DNA of 64,000 bases, taken from positions 26,361 through 90,360 of the forward strand of contig DWYN01000018.1 in assembly GCA_019118645.1 (NCBI GenBank), given 5' to 3'. Positions 10,269 through 18,537 of the stretch are shown here, in pieces. A program made the position numbers and the translations under genes. The notes beneath the pieces are model-generated. The model did no database searches. It was not told the DNA's origin and saw only the letters and a program-made list of their open reading frames with translations. The DNA is from Candidatus Blautia excrementipullorum (GTDB lineage Bacteria > Bacillota > Clostridia > Lachnospirales > Lachnospiraceae). Every line of letters starts with the position of its first letter. Positions within the stretch are counted from its first letter, which is position 1.

Positions 10269-10299
10269 TTGACCTGAACCCGAGTTTATGATGTAAACT
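10269..10299 (+). promoter_or_regulatory. MerR-type promoter (19-bp spacer) of the truncated aldo/keto reductase
   Basis: TTGACC (10269-10274) and TAAACT (10294-10299) are separated by 19 bp. The long spacer is the hallmark of MerR-family activated promoters such as those of AdhR-like regulators of reductases. The spacer begins CTGAAC and has only an imperfect dyad. No merR gene is in the window. Confidence 0.5.
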
Positions 10300-10333
10300 A
10301 TCTTCCAGATTGCAAAAAACAGGAGGGATAAAG

Positions 10334-11140
10334 ATGAAATACCGTAAATTGCCGAAAGGACAGGAAGAAATCAGTATTTTGGGGTTTGGCGGCTCCAGCA
10401 TTCATGAGTCAGATATGGAAAAATATATTTCCGGCGGTGTACTGGATCATATTCTCGATCTGAAAAAACAGGGAGTGGTGCACAGAATCGGTCTGTCATC
10501 TCATACACCGTCCATTGTAAATATGTTTTTAGATAAAGGAATTCTTGATGTGGTAATGTTCAGTATTAATCCGGCGTATGATTACCGGCATGGAGAGTAT
10601 GCAAACGGAAGTGTGGATGAACGGATGGAGCTTTATCGGCGCTGTGAGAAAGAGAAGGTTGGAATTACTGTGATGAAGCCTTTTGGCGGCGGACGCCTTC
10701 TTGATGCGAAGCTGTCTCCTTTCGGCAGAAGTCTTACCAGATATCAGTGCATCCAGTATGCTTTGGATAAGCCGGGTGTACTAAACGTACTTCCGGGGTA
10801 CAGAAACAGGGAAGATCTTATGGATGTTCTGGGATTTTTGGATGCTTCTGAGGAGGAAAGAGATTATTCCGTGATTGGAAGTTTCGCTCCGGCGGAGGCG
10901 GAAGGCAGATGTGTTTACTGCAGTCATTGCCATCCTTGTCCCAAAGGCCTGGACATTGCTATGATTAATAAATATTATGATCTGGCAAAGGCAGGGGATG
11001 AGCTGGCGAAAGATCATTACCGAAAACTGGAGCGTCATGCCGAGGACTGCATTCAGTGCGGTCACTGCAACAAACGATGTCCGTTTAAGGCAGATCAGAT
11101 GGGGCGCATGAAAGAGATTGCGGAATATTTCGGAATCTAA
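10334..11140 (+). CDS. Aldo/keto reductase with C-terminal ferredoxin domain, internally deleted
   Basis: The frame encodes 268 residues against about 370 for the family. It starts normally (MKYRKLPKGQEEISILGFG), but after SSIHES it jumps to DMEKYISGGVLDHI, which in relatives comes about 100 residues later. The lost segment carries the whole catalytic tetrad (Asp, Tyr, Lys, His), so reductase activity is unlikely. The C-terminal half is intact, with two 4Fe-4S-type cysteine clusters (CVYCSHCHPCPKG and CIQCGHCNKRCPF). The frame is kept across the deletion. Start 10334 has an excellent AGGAGGG. It may be a remnant, or a protein retained as an electron-transfer module. Confidence 0.8.
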   Translation: MKYRKLPKGQEEISILGFGGSSIHESDMEKYISGGVLDHILDLKKQGVVHRIGLSSHTPSIVNMFLDKGILDVVMFSINPAYDYRHGEYANGSVDERMELYRRCEKEKVGITVMKPFGGGRLLDAKLSPFGRSLTRYQCIQYALDKPGVLNVLPGYRNREDLMDVLGFLDASEEERDYSVIGSFAPAEAEGRCVYCSHCHPCPKGLDIAMINKYYDLAKAGDELAKDHYRKLERHAEDCIQCGHCNKRCPFKADQMGRMKEIAEYFGI

Positions 11141-11159
11141 GAAAAATCCTGATCACAGG

Positions 11160-11188
11160 TTGTTGGAAATCTCTATTCATGATAAACT
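11160..11188 (+). promoter_or_regulatory. Promoter of the Lon-like ATPase gene
   Basis: TTGTTG (11160-11165), 17 bp, TAAACT (11183-11188), 39 bp before the start codon. Confidence 0.6.
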
Positions 11189-11227
11189 AGTGCAATAAAA
11201 GTATTCGGCTGCAAAGGAGTTTACATT

Positions 11228-12715
11228 ATGCCAGTTTTTGATTTTAACAGTACGCCGGAAAAAAACAAAACCCCGGAGTGCACTTATACGACATTCTGTT
11301 CTAATGAGGGGGAAGCTTCGCCGGAGAAGCCGATCCTGTATCTGGACAATACGAAACGCCGGTGGAAGCACCACTCCTGCGGAGTTTTCACAAACCCGAT
11401 ACACAGAACTTCTTTTGAATTTAAAGAAGAACAGCAGGGAGTGGTGAGTGCGGATATTCTGAAAATTGACGCCAGGTTTGTCAGTCTGATTCGCTGGCTG
11501 GGGGAAAACAGGATCAGCGTGCGGCTTTCCGGAGAAAACCAGGAACAGGGATATGCAGTATATAAGATTCGCGAGACTGCATTCGGAGGAGGAACAAAGC
11601 TTTCTGCCGAGGATGGCTTTCTTCAGTTTATGATTGAAAGACTGCTTTCCAGCAATGCCCCGGAAGAGGTGAACGGGGAGGAAGACGAAGATGAGGCAGG
11701 GGATGAGATGAAGCTGACCAGCATTCAGAGCATTACTGATTTTATGACCTGCGCAGGCAGGACTCTGCCGGATAATATCCGTCTTTGGGCCAGAAGAAAT
11801 CTGGCGGTAGCCCGGTCCCATGAGGTATCCCAGGAAGAGCGGCGCCATGCTCAGCGGGCGCTGTCTATTATGATGAATATTCAGTGGAAAAATAATTATT
11901 TTGAATCCATAGACCCTGAAGAAGCCAGAAGAATCCTTGACGAAGAACTTTATGGTATGGAGAGGGTGAAACAGAGAATTATTGAGACGATTATCCAGAT
12001 CAACAGAACCCATACCCTTCCGGCTTACGGGCTTCTTTTGGTGGGACCGGCCGGAACAGGAAAATCACAAATCGCTTATGCGGTAGCACGGATTCTCCGC
12101 CTTCCGTGGACGACTCTGGATATGAGCTCTATTAATGATCCGGAACAGCTTACCGGAAGTTCCAGGGTTTATGCAAACGCAAAGCCAGGTATCATTATGG
12201 AAGCTTTTTCCATGGCGGGAGAGTCCAATCTGGTTTTCATTATCAATGAGCTTGATAAGGCTTCTGCGGGGAAAGGAAACGGGAATCCTGCGGACGTGCT
12301 TTTGACGCTGCTGGACAATCTGGGATTTACGGACAATTATATGGAATGTATGGTTCCAACAGTAGGCGTCTATCCGATTGCCACAGCAAACGATAAGAGC
12401 CAGATCAGTGCTCCTCTGATGTCCCGTTTTGCAGTTGTGGATATTCCTGATTATACGCCGGAAGAGAAAAAAGTTATTTTCTCAAAATTTTCTCTTCCGA
12501 AAGTGCTGAAGAGAATGAGCCTGAAGGAAAGCGAATGCATTGTCAGTGAGGAGGCGCTGGACGCCGTGATTGAGAAATATGCGGACACTACCGGAATCCG
12601 GGATCTTGAGCAGGCGGCGGAACATATTGCGGCAAATGCTCTTTATCAGATAGAAGTCAGCCATGTGCAGAGGGTTGTATTTGATGGGAAGATGGTGAGA
12701 GAGCTTTTGGACTGA
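11228..12715 (+). CDS. Lon-like AAA+ ATPase without protease domain
   Basis: The 495-residue protein has an N-terminal region of about 230 residues that I do not recognise, with an acidic linker near residue 150. A AAA+ module follows, from about residue 240: ILDEELYGMERVKQRI, Walker A GPAGTGKSQ, a Walker-B-like FIINELDKAS and an Arg-finger region SAPLMSRFAVVD. The order and the YGMERVKQRI start are Lon-like, but the chain ends after the alpha-helical lid with no Ser-Lys protease domain. In Walker B the usual DE is NE, so hydrolysis may be altered. It stands alone with its own promoter. It might be a remodelling ATPase or chaperone; no partner is evident. Confidence 0.75.
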   Translation: MPVFDFNSTPEKNKTPECTYTTFCSNEGEASPEKPILYLDNTKRRWKHHSCGVFTNPIHRTSFEFKEEQQGVVSADILKIDARFVSLIRWLGENRISVRLSGENQEQGYAVYKIRETAFGGGTKLSAEDGFLQFMIERLLSSNAPEEVNGEEDEDEAGDEMKLTSIQSITDFMTCAGRTLPDNIRLWARRNLAVARSHEVSQEERRHAQRALSIMMNIQWKNNYFESIDPEEARRILDEELYGMERVKQRIIETIIQINRTHTLPAYGLLLVGPAGTGKSQIAYAVARILRLPWTTLDMSSINDPEQLTGSSRVYANAKPGIIMEAFSMAGESNLVFIINELDKASAGKGNGNPADVLLTLLDNLGFTDNYMECMVPTVGVYPIATANDKSQISAPLMSRFAVVDIPDYTPEEKKVIFSKFSLPKVLKRMSLKESECIVSEEALDAVIEKYADTTGIRDLEQAAEHIAANALYQIEVSHVQRVVFDGKMVRELLD

Positions 12716-12789
12716 CGCTTTTATTGCCTGTCAGTCTGCCTATTTGAGGAGATTTGGTCTCTGCAGTGGATGCGCGCAGAAATTTGCAG

Positions 12790-12818
12790 TTGCAGAGGAC
12801 AGAAAAATTTGTTATACT
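12790..12818 (+). promoter_or_regulatory. Promoter of the queuosine-salvage operon
   Basis: TTGCAG (12790-12795), 17 bp, TATACT (12813-12818). The resulting leader is about 200 bases. It holds a hairpin around 12832-12856, a strong GC hairpin (12881-12888 with 12899-12906), the riboswitch and a terminator. This accounts for the 310-base gap before the operon. Confidence 0.65.
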
Positions 12819-12910
12819 TGCGGCAGTGCGCAGGAATTTTAATAATTGAGTCCTGCACTTATGGAAAACTGAAGATGGAAGCGGCGGCCCAAAAGCGCGC
12901 CGCCGCGAAA

Positions 12911-12944
12911 CTGGTTCGTGATCCTCCCAGTATAAAAAACTAGG
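12911..12944 (+). promoter_or_regulatory. preQ1-I riboswitch
   Basis: The sequence has the parts of the class I preQ1 aptamer in order. They are the P1 5' strand CTGG, then TTC and a variable loop, the P1 3' strand CCCAG (12926-12930), and the A-rich tail TATAAAAAACTAGG (12931-12944). The tail folds back into the minor groove, and its CTAGG end makes the pseudoknot. It closely parallels the Bacillus subtilis queC aptamer as I remember it. A terminator hairpin begins 6 bases downstream, which suggests transcriptional control, with preQ1 turning the salvage genes off. Confidence 0.88.
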
Positions 12945-12950
12945 CTATAC

Positions 12951-12979
12951 AGGTATCTTCTGATCGATGATGCCTTTTT
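12951..12979 (+). terminator. Riboswitch expression-platform terminator
   Basis: Stem AGGTATC with GATGCCT (12951-12957, 12969-12975, one G-T pair) followed by five T, placed directly after the preQ1 aptamer. A second hairpin (about 12971-13008) overlaps its 3' side and could be the alternative fold near the ribosome site. Confidence 0.65.
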
Positions 12980-13028
12980 CTGCGGAGGATTTTTGCGGAA
13001 AAGGCAAAAGAGATTAGGAGGTTTTTTT

Positions 13029-14012
13029 ATGGACAGAGTGATAATTGACTGCGATCCGGGAATTGACGATTCTCTGGCTCTGATGCTGGCGCTGTCATCC
13101 CCGGAACTTGAGGTACTTGGGATTACAACCGTGTCCGGTAATGTTCCGGCAGAGATGGGGGCGAAAAATGCCCGAAAAGTACTGCAGCAGATGAACAGAC
13201 TGGATATCCCTGTTTATATCGGTGAGGCAGTTCCTCTCAGATATGAATATACGGATGCGATGGATACTCACGGAAAGGATGGAATGGGGGAGAGTTTTCT
13301 GCCGGATGCACCAGGTACATTTCCTTCAGCAGATGCAGTGGAATTTCTGGAGAAGACGCTGGAAAAAGAACAAGTATCTGTCATTGCTCTGGGGCCAATG
13401 ACAAATCTTGCCAGGGTTTTTTCGAAGAGACCGGATCTCATCGGGCAGGTAAAGGATCTGATATCCATGGGCGGTAGTTTCAGAAGCCACGGGAATTGTT
13501 CTCCGGTTGCAGAATACAATTACTGGTGCGATCCGGATGCGGCCGCCGTCTGCTATAAGCTTTTTGCAGATGCGGGAAAAAAGATCGAGATGATTGGCCT
13601 GGATGTTACCAGAAAAATCGTGCTCACTCCGAATATACGGGAATATATCTGCCGCCTGGATCCTGAAACAGGGGAATTTATCCGCAGACTTACAGATTTC
13701 TATATGGACTTTCACTGGGAGTATGAAAAGATCATAGGATGTGTGATCAATGATCCTCTGGCAGTGGCTTATTTTATTGACCGTTCTCTTTGCAGAGGCT
13801 TTGACAGCTACACAGAGGTGGAAACAGAGGGAATCTGCAGGGGACAGACGGTAGTGGATTCTATGAATTTCTGGAGAAGGAAACCAAACAGCCATATCCT
13901 TATAGAAACGGACAGCAGGAGATTTATGAAGTTTTTCCTGGCAAGAGTGATGAAAAAGCAGGATGGAAGCAGATGGCTGGAAGAAGAGCTTTCACTTCTG
14001 GATACGATTTAA
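13029..14012 (+). CDS. queK: Nucleoside hydrolase, predicted queuosine hydrolase
   Basis: This 327-residue protein belongs to the inosine-uridine nucleoside hydrolase family. The calcium/ribose-binding DCDPGIDDSLALML is at the N-terminus, with ALGPMTNLARV, AEYNYWCDPDAAA and the Asp in CVINDPLAVAY further on. Those enzymes cleave the N-glycosidic bond of ribonucleosides. Here it is the first gene behind a preQ1 riboswitch and is followed by an ECF S component and a radical SAM protein. That arrangement matches the queuosine-salvage clusters described in Clostridia, where QueK frees queuine from queuosine. Start 13029 is set by TTAGGAGG; the longer frame reaches into the leader hairpin. The substrate is inferred from context. 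Confidence 0.75.
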   Translation: MDRVIIDCDPGIDDSLALMLALSSPELEVLGITTVSGNVPAEMGAKNARKVLQQMNRLDIPVYIGEAVPLRYEYTDAMDTHGKDGMGESFLPDAPGTFPSADAVEFLEKTLEKEQVSVIALGPMTNLARVFSKRPDLIGQVKDLISMGGSFRSHGNCSPVAEYNYWCDPDAAAVCYKLFADAGKKIEMIGLDVTRKIVLTPNIREYICRLDPETGEFIRRLTDFYMDFHWEYEKIIGCVINDPLAVAYFIDRSLCRGFDSYTEVETEGICRGQTVVDSMNFWRRKPNSHILIETDSRRFMKFFLARVMKKQDGSRWLEEELSLLDTI

Positions 14013-14069
14013 AGGTACAGAAGCCCTCTGTACGCAGAAACAGGAAAAAGCTTTTCAATGGAGGTTGAA

Positions 14070-14660
14070 ATGATTACGGAAAAAAGAAAGATCAATACTT
14101 ATCAGATCTGTCTGGTAGCTCTGGCGGTTGGAATTAATATTGTGGGGGGACAGATTGCCCTGTTTTTAAAACTTCCTGTATACCTAGACAGCATTGGTAC
14201 GATTCTGACAGGAGCCCTTCTTGGTCCCTGGCTGGGGATGGTGCCCAATTTTATAAGCGGAATATTTATGGGAATGACAGTAGATATTTATTCTCTTTAT
14301 TTTGCGCCGGTAGGAATGATTACCGGCCTGTTCAGCGGTCTTATTTTCCGGAAGGTATCGGTAAAAAAAGCAAAAATTCTGCTGGCTGCCGCCGGAATCA
14401 CCATACCAGGCACTATTGTAAGTTCCGTTATAAACGCGCTGCTGTTTGGAGGGGTCACTTCCTCGGGCTCCTCAATTTTGGTACAGCTTCTGGCGAAGAC
14501 GCCGCTTGGGCTGACAGGAAGTATTTTTGCGGTGCAGTTTATTACAGATTATCTGGACAGATGTATTTCTGTCTTTCTTGTCAGCGTATGTGTCGCGGCG
14601 CTGGGAGGAGAACTGCGGGGGAAAATTTCAGGAAGGATACACAATAATGGAACGGTATAG
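14070..14660 (+). CDS. ECF transporter S component, predicted queuosine/queuine-specific
   Basis: The 196-residue protein has about six hydrophobic helices and the layout of ECF S components (VALAVGINIVGG, DSIGTILTGALLGPWLGM, LYFAPVGMITGLFSG). It would bind a vitamin-like substrate and use a shared EcfA-EcfA'-EcfT module encoded elsewhere. ATG 14070 is preferred over 14058 because GGAGG lies 5-9 bases before it, inside the longer frame. It sits between queK-like and queL-like genes, 57 bases after the first and overlapping the second by 14. Uptake of queuosine or queuine is the best guess from that context. Confidence 0.75.
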   Translation: MITEKRKINTYQICLVALAVGINIVGGQIALFLKLPVYLDSIGTILTGALLGPWLGMVPNFISGIFMGMTVDIYSLYFAPVGMITGLFSGLIFRKVSVKKAKILLAAAGITIPGTIVSSVINALLFGGVTSSGSSILVQLLAKTPLGLTGSIFAVQFITDYLDRCISVFLVSVCVAALGGELRGKISGRIHNNGTV

Positions 14661-15333
14661 CAGAATTGAAGGAAAAAACAAAAGAGAGATCGTGCTTCTT
14701 CGGGCCTTTCCCTGTGCCTGGGGAAAGTGTACCTTTTGCGACTATATTGCCGATAACGGGAGAAACGAAGAGGAAATGGTGCGACAGAACCGGGAGATTT
14801 TCTCGCAGATTACCGGAGAATTTGGAGTCCTTGAGGCAATTAATTCCGGAAGCTGCTTTGAACTTCCAAGGGAGACTCTGGCGGATATCAAAGAAATTGT
14901 GAGAGAAAAGAACATCGGCAGACTGATTTTTGAGAGTCACTGGATATACCGGAAACGGCTGCAGGAGATGAGGGACTACTTCGGCGTTCCTGTAACCTAC
15001 AAAATCGGGGTGGAGACGTTTGATAATGATTTTCGTGAAAATGTTCTCAACAAACATGCGGATTTTAAAACGCCTCAGGAAGTGGCGGCCCTGTTTGATT
15101 CGATCTGCCTGATGGTGGGAATTCAGGGGCAGACAAAAGAGATGATTCAAAATGATATTTCTGCTTTAAAAAAATATTTTAAGCATGGAACAGTCAATAT
15201 ATACAACAACAACAGCACTCCAATTAAAAGGGATGAAGATCTGGTGCGCTGGTTCATGGAAGAATACCGCTGGCTCCTGGACGATCCGGAAGTGGAAGTT
15301 CTGTACGAGATTACAGATTTCGGCGTGGGCTGA
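14647..15333 (+). CDS. queL: Radical SAM protein, predicted queuine lyase
   Basis: The 228-residue protein carries an unusual radical-SAM cysteine motif, FPCAWGKCTFCDY (spacing CX4CX2C instead of CX3CX2C), followed by a short TIM-like barrel with NSGSCFELP and VGIQGQTKEM. It is translationally coupled to the transporter gene by a 14-base overlap, with ATG 14647 served by AAGGAT. In clostridial queuosine salvage, QueL removes the cyclopentenediol of queuine to give preQ1, which the cell can put into tRNA. Family plus riboswitch context make this assignment likely; it is not proven by residues alone. Confidence 0.72.
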   Translation: MERYSRIEGKNKREIVLLRAFPCAWGKCTFCDYIADNGRNEEEMVRQNREIFSQITGEFGVLEAINSGSCFELPRETLADIKEIVREKNIGRLIFESHWIYRKRLQEMRDYFGVPVTYKIGVETFDNDFRENVLNKHADFKTPQEVAALFDSICLMVGIQGQTKEMIQNDISALKKYFKHGTVNIYNNNSTPIKRDEDLVRWFMEEYRWLLDDPEVEVLYEITDFGVG

Positions 15334-15342
15334 GAACCGGGA

Positions 15343-16308
15343 TTAGTGATGAGGAATCTCAGCATTGCCCGATGGAACAACAGACAGGAGCTTTTGTCCG
15401 CCGGAAGAAAAATCCTGCAGGGACTGACGGTACTGCCGGGGAGTCTGTCCGGTAAATTTGCGGAACTGGCGGATAAAATAGCTGACATTTTCAAAACCAC
15501 AGTCCAGACTGATTTCCAGGATGGGACGGGTGGTGTCCCGCAGCGTCTCACACGCTTTTTCAATCCGAAAACGGATCAGATACTGGATCGGAGAGATTCC
15601 GGCCGCTTCTCTGAAAAAGTGACAGAGATACTGTGAATTTACCTGTACTTCAGCGGCCAGCTCTTCAAGTGTAATTTTGTTCATATAATTTTTTTCTATG
15701 TAAGAAACAATTTTTTTGTAACGGTTTGTCCGTTCCTTGCCTGCTGCACTTAAAAGATCTTCTGCAGCGGGCATTTTTTTATGGATACATAATTCATAAA
15801 ATATTTCCAAAATAAGAAGCTTTGCCCGGAAATACCATCCCTCTGTCTCTGCTTGGGCGATTTTGGCGGCCCGGTCGAAAAGTCCGGAAATTATGCTGTA
15901 GAGAGGATCTTCCGGCGTCAGAAGACGGGGAAGGGAGGTTGCGTGGGAGAGAAAAGGCGCAGCAAACTGTTCCTGGAATTCATCAGGATAGGTGAATTCC
16001 AGGATATGGGGATGAAAAATTACAGCGTCATGTACCGTTTCGCTCTGATTGCCCTCCAGGTAGTGGAGCTCCTCGCTGTTAATAAAGCAAATATCACCGG
16101 GATGAAGGGTATAGCTCTCCAGATTCACTTCTACATGGAAAGTCCCTTTTCTGATTTTCAATATTTCAACAGGATAATGCCAGTGCCTTTGCACAAAAAA
16201 ATGGTCCGGATAAAAAGTCCCCGGGCCTGAGATAAAATGGATAGAGGTCAGAGGCTGGCCGCTTGTCCCGTGACGGACGTTCTCTTTCAGGGATTGTTTT
16301 TCGTTCAT
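15343..16308 (-). CDS. AraC-family regulator of the alpha-glucosidase
   Basis: The 321-residue protein has an N-terminal cupin-like sensor (HWHYPVEILKIRKG, LHPGDICFI) and a C-terminal pair of helix-turn-helix motifs (ITLEELAAEVQVNSQYLCHFFR and ILEISLDCGFENVSYFIRQFRKFTG) ending in the family signature. The start at 16308 (MNEKQ) is chosen because GAGGAG lies just before it; the ATG five codons earlier overlaps that site. It is divergent from the GH31 gene, with about 120 bases between them, and very likely activates it in response to a sugar. Confidence 0.9.
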   Translation of the reverse strand: MNEKQSLKENVRHGTSGQPLTSIHFISGPGTFYPDHFFVQRHWHYPVEILKIRKGTFHVEVNLESYTLHPGDICFINSEELHYLEGNQSETVHDAVIFHPHILEFTYPDEFQEQFAAPFLSHATSLPRLLTPEDPLYSIISGLFDRAAKIAQAETEGWYFRAKLLILEIFYELCIHKKMPAAEDLLSAAGKERTNRYKKIVSYIEKNYMNKITLEELAAEVQVNSQYLCHFFREAAGISPIQYLIRFRIEKACETLRDTTRPILEISLDCGFENVSYFIRQFRKFTGQTPRQYRQSLQDFSSGGQKLLSVVPSGNAEIPHH

Positions 16309-16375
16309 TTCAAATCTCCTCAATATTATGTTATTATTTTAATAGATAATGCAAGAACAGACAATGATTTTTTTG

Positions 16376-16381
16376 TATAAT
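16376..16381 (+). promoter_or_regulatory. Activator-dependent promoter of GH31 alpha-glucosidase
   Basis: A perfect TATAAT at 16376-16381 has only AAGAAC at the -35 distance, as expected where an AraC protein recruits polymerase. The start codon is 51 bases downstream. Confidence 0.5.
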
Positions 16382-16431
16382 GCCAATAGAGTGTTATAAA
16401 ACAAGAAGACAAATTTTCAGGAGGTTTTGTC

Positions 16432-18405
16432 ATGATTCAGAAATATGTATTTGGACATCCCTTTGAAACAGATGCAGTAGTGGAAAAGATTTCCCCTTCG
16501 GAGGGAATGCCGGCTTATGGAAAAATTGTGCTGGACAATGGCTTTTCCTTTGCTTATGAGATGAATGAAGAAGATATTGTATATGGACTGGGAGAGGCGA
16601 ACAGAGGAATCAACAAACGGGGATATCTCTATATCAGCAACTGTACGGACGAGCCCAACCATACGGAAAATAAGCATTCTCTGTATGGCGCGCATAATTT
16701 CCTTGTGGTATCGGGAAAACAGACCTTCGGACTTTTCCTTGATTATCCCGGGACAATGAAATTTGATATTGGGTATACGGAACAGAATCTTCTTCAGATT
16801 CAGTGTGATGATGCGGACCTGGATTTTTATGTGATAGAAGGAAAAAGCCCTTACGATATTGTGAAGCAGTTCAGAAAAATCATCGGTACCAGTTATATTC
16901 CTCCGAAGTTTGCATTCGGTTTCGGGCAGAGCCGCTGGGGATACCGTACCGCAGAAGACTTCAGAAATGTAGTAAGAGGGTACAGGGAAAATCACATTCC
17001 AATGGACATGCTCTATATGGATATCGATTACATGGACCACTACAAAGATTTCACTGTAAATGAGGAAGAATTTCCGGATTTTAAAGCATTTGTGGATGAG
17101 ATGAAGGAGCAGAAAATTCATCTTATTCCTATTATAGATGCAGGCGTAAAAATAGAGGATGGATATGATATCTGCGAGGAAGGAAAAGAAAAGGGCTATT
17201 TTTGCAAGCGAGAAGACGGAAGCGATTTTGTTGCAGAAGTATGGCCTGGCTGGACTCATTTTCCGGACATGCTGAATCCTGAAGCAAGAAAATGGTTTGG
17301 GGAAAAATATGGCCGGTTGATTTCCAAGGGGATTGACGGTTTCTGGAACGATATGAACGAGCCGGCAATGTTTTCCACACCGGAGGGAGTTGCCCGTCTG
17401 AAAAATTATCTCAAAGAGTTTCTGGAAGAAGAAAAGGAAGCTCCGGGCTTCCGCCTGGGGGACGAAGTAAGATCTCTGGCCAATAACGCGGAAGACTACA
17501 GAAGCTTTTATCATCAGGTGGACGGAAAGGCAGTACGTCATGACAAAGTACATAATCTCTATGGGTTTAATATGACGCGGGCGGCAGGAGAAGCCTTCCG
17601 GGAGCTGGCTCCCGGAAAAAGAATTCTGATGTTTTCCCGTGCCTCCTATATAGGTATGCATCGCTATGGAGGCGTATGGATGGGAGACAATCATTCCTGG
17701 TGGTCTCATATCCTTCTCAACCTGAAAATGCTGCCCTCTTTAAATATGTGCGGATTCTTATATACAGGGGCAGATCTGGGAGGCTTTAATGCAGATACTT
17801 CCAGAGATCTTCTTCTCCGATGGCTTGCCCTTGGCGTGTTTACGCCTCTGATGAGAGACCATGCTGCACTTGGAACAAGAGACCAGGAGTGCTATCGTTT
17901 TTCGAATGTGGAGGATTTCCGCCATGTGATAGGAGTGCGTTATCGTCTTCTTCCTTATCTCTACAGTGAGTATATGAAGGCGGCCCTGAGAGATGATATG
18001 CTTTTCAGGCCCCTGGCTTTTGATTTTCCGGAGGATCCCATGGCAGCCCAGGTGGAAGATCAGCTCTTCCTGGGAAAGGAGATTATGATTGCCCCGGTTT
18101 ATACGCAGAACGCAAAAGGACGCTACGTGTATCTGCCGGAGGAAATGAAATTCGTAAAGTTTCTGCCGGATGGAAGCATTCTGCAGGGAACCCTGGAAAG
18201 AGGCCATCATTATGTGAACATTGCGCTGAACGAGGTGCCGCTCTTTATTCGGAAAGGAAAGAAAATTCCGGTGGTAGAGCCGGCAGAGTGCGTGGACGAT
18301 ATTCAGATGGAAAGCATGGAAATGATCGGATACCAGGAAGGCGAGTATGAGCTCTATGACGATGACGGCGTGAGCACAGTTGCAAAAACGGTGGAAGAGT
18401 TTTGA
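16432..18405 (+). CDS. GH31 alpha-glucosidase, isomaltase type
   Basis: The 657-residue cytoplasmic enzyme (no signal peptide) hydrolyses terminal alpha-glucosides. The catalytic barrel runs from about residue 160 to 530. The nucleophile is Asp307 in GFWNDMNEPAM, and DHAALGTRDQ lies on the later barrel loops. It closely matches the Ruminococcus (Blautia) obeum enzyme Ro-alphaG1 as I recall it. Residue 169 is Trp (GQSRWGYRT), which in that enzyme sets preference for alpha-1,6 isomaltose over maltose. Start 16432 has CAGGAGG. It is controlled with the divergent AraC gene and ends at a strong terminator. Likely role: intracellular use of isomalto-oligosaccharides or starch branches. Confidence 0.93.
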   Translation: MIQKYVFGHPFETDAVVEKISPSEGMPAYGKIVLDNGFSFAYEMNEEDIVYGLGEANRGINKRGYLYISNCTDEPNHTENKHSLYGAHNFLVVSGKQTFGLFLDYPGTMKFDIGYTEQNLLQIQCDDADLDFYVIEGKSPYDIVKQFRKIIGTSYIPPKFAFGFGQSRWGYRTAEDFRNVVRGYRENHIPMDMLYMDIDYMDHYKDFTVNEEEFPDFKAFVDEMKEQKIHLIPIIDAGVKIEDGYDICEEGKEKGYFCKREDGSDFVAEVWPGWTHFPDMLNPEARKWFGEKYGRLISKGIDGFWNDMNEPAMFSTPEGVARLKNYLKEFLEEEKEAPGFRLGDEVRSLANNAEDYRSFYHQVDGKAVRHDKVHNLYGFNMTRAAGEAFRELAPGKRILMFSRASYIGMHRYGGVWMGDNHSWWSHILLNLKMLPSLNMCGFLYTGADLGGFNADTSRDLLLRWLALGVFTPLMRDHAALGTRDQECYRFSNVEDFRHVIGVRYRLLPYLYSEYMKAALRDDMLFRPLAFDFPEDPMAAQVEDQLFLGKEIMIAPVYTQNAKGRYVYLPEEMKFVKFLPDGSILQGTLERGHHYVNIALNEVPLFIRKGKKIPVVEPAECVDDIQMESMEMIGYQEGEYELYDDDGVSTVAKTVEEF

Positions 18406-18461
18406 ATTAAGATATAACTATATATTGTAAAGTCTGAAACTGATGTAAGAAAATAAAAAGA

Positions 18462-18505
18462 AGAAATCCCGAATGTCTTTTAAGACTGTAGGGATTTCTT
18501 TTTTT
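18462..18505 (+). terminator. Terminator after GH31
   Basis: Perfect 9-bp stem (18462-18470 with 18491-18499) with an inner AAGACT/AGTCTT-like extension and a long T run. Confidence 0.85.
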
Positions 18506-18537
18506 AAAAGAAAGGCGTTCACAGTTTCTTTAAAGAA

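Noticed and set aside
12716..13028. Purine riboswitch before the nucleoside hydrolase
   Set aside because: The conserved purine aptamer junction is not found, whereas the preQ1-I pattern fits fully.
16417..17709. 430-codon minus-strand frame opposite GH31
   Set aside because: The GH31 sequence is conserved on the plus strand; the antisense product has no recognisable features.
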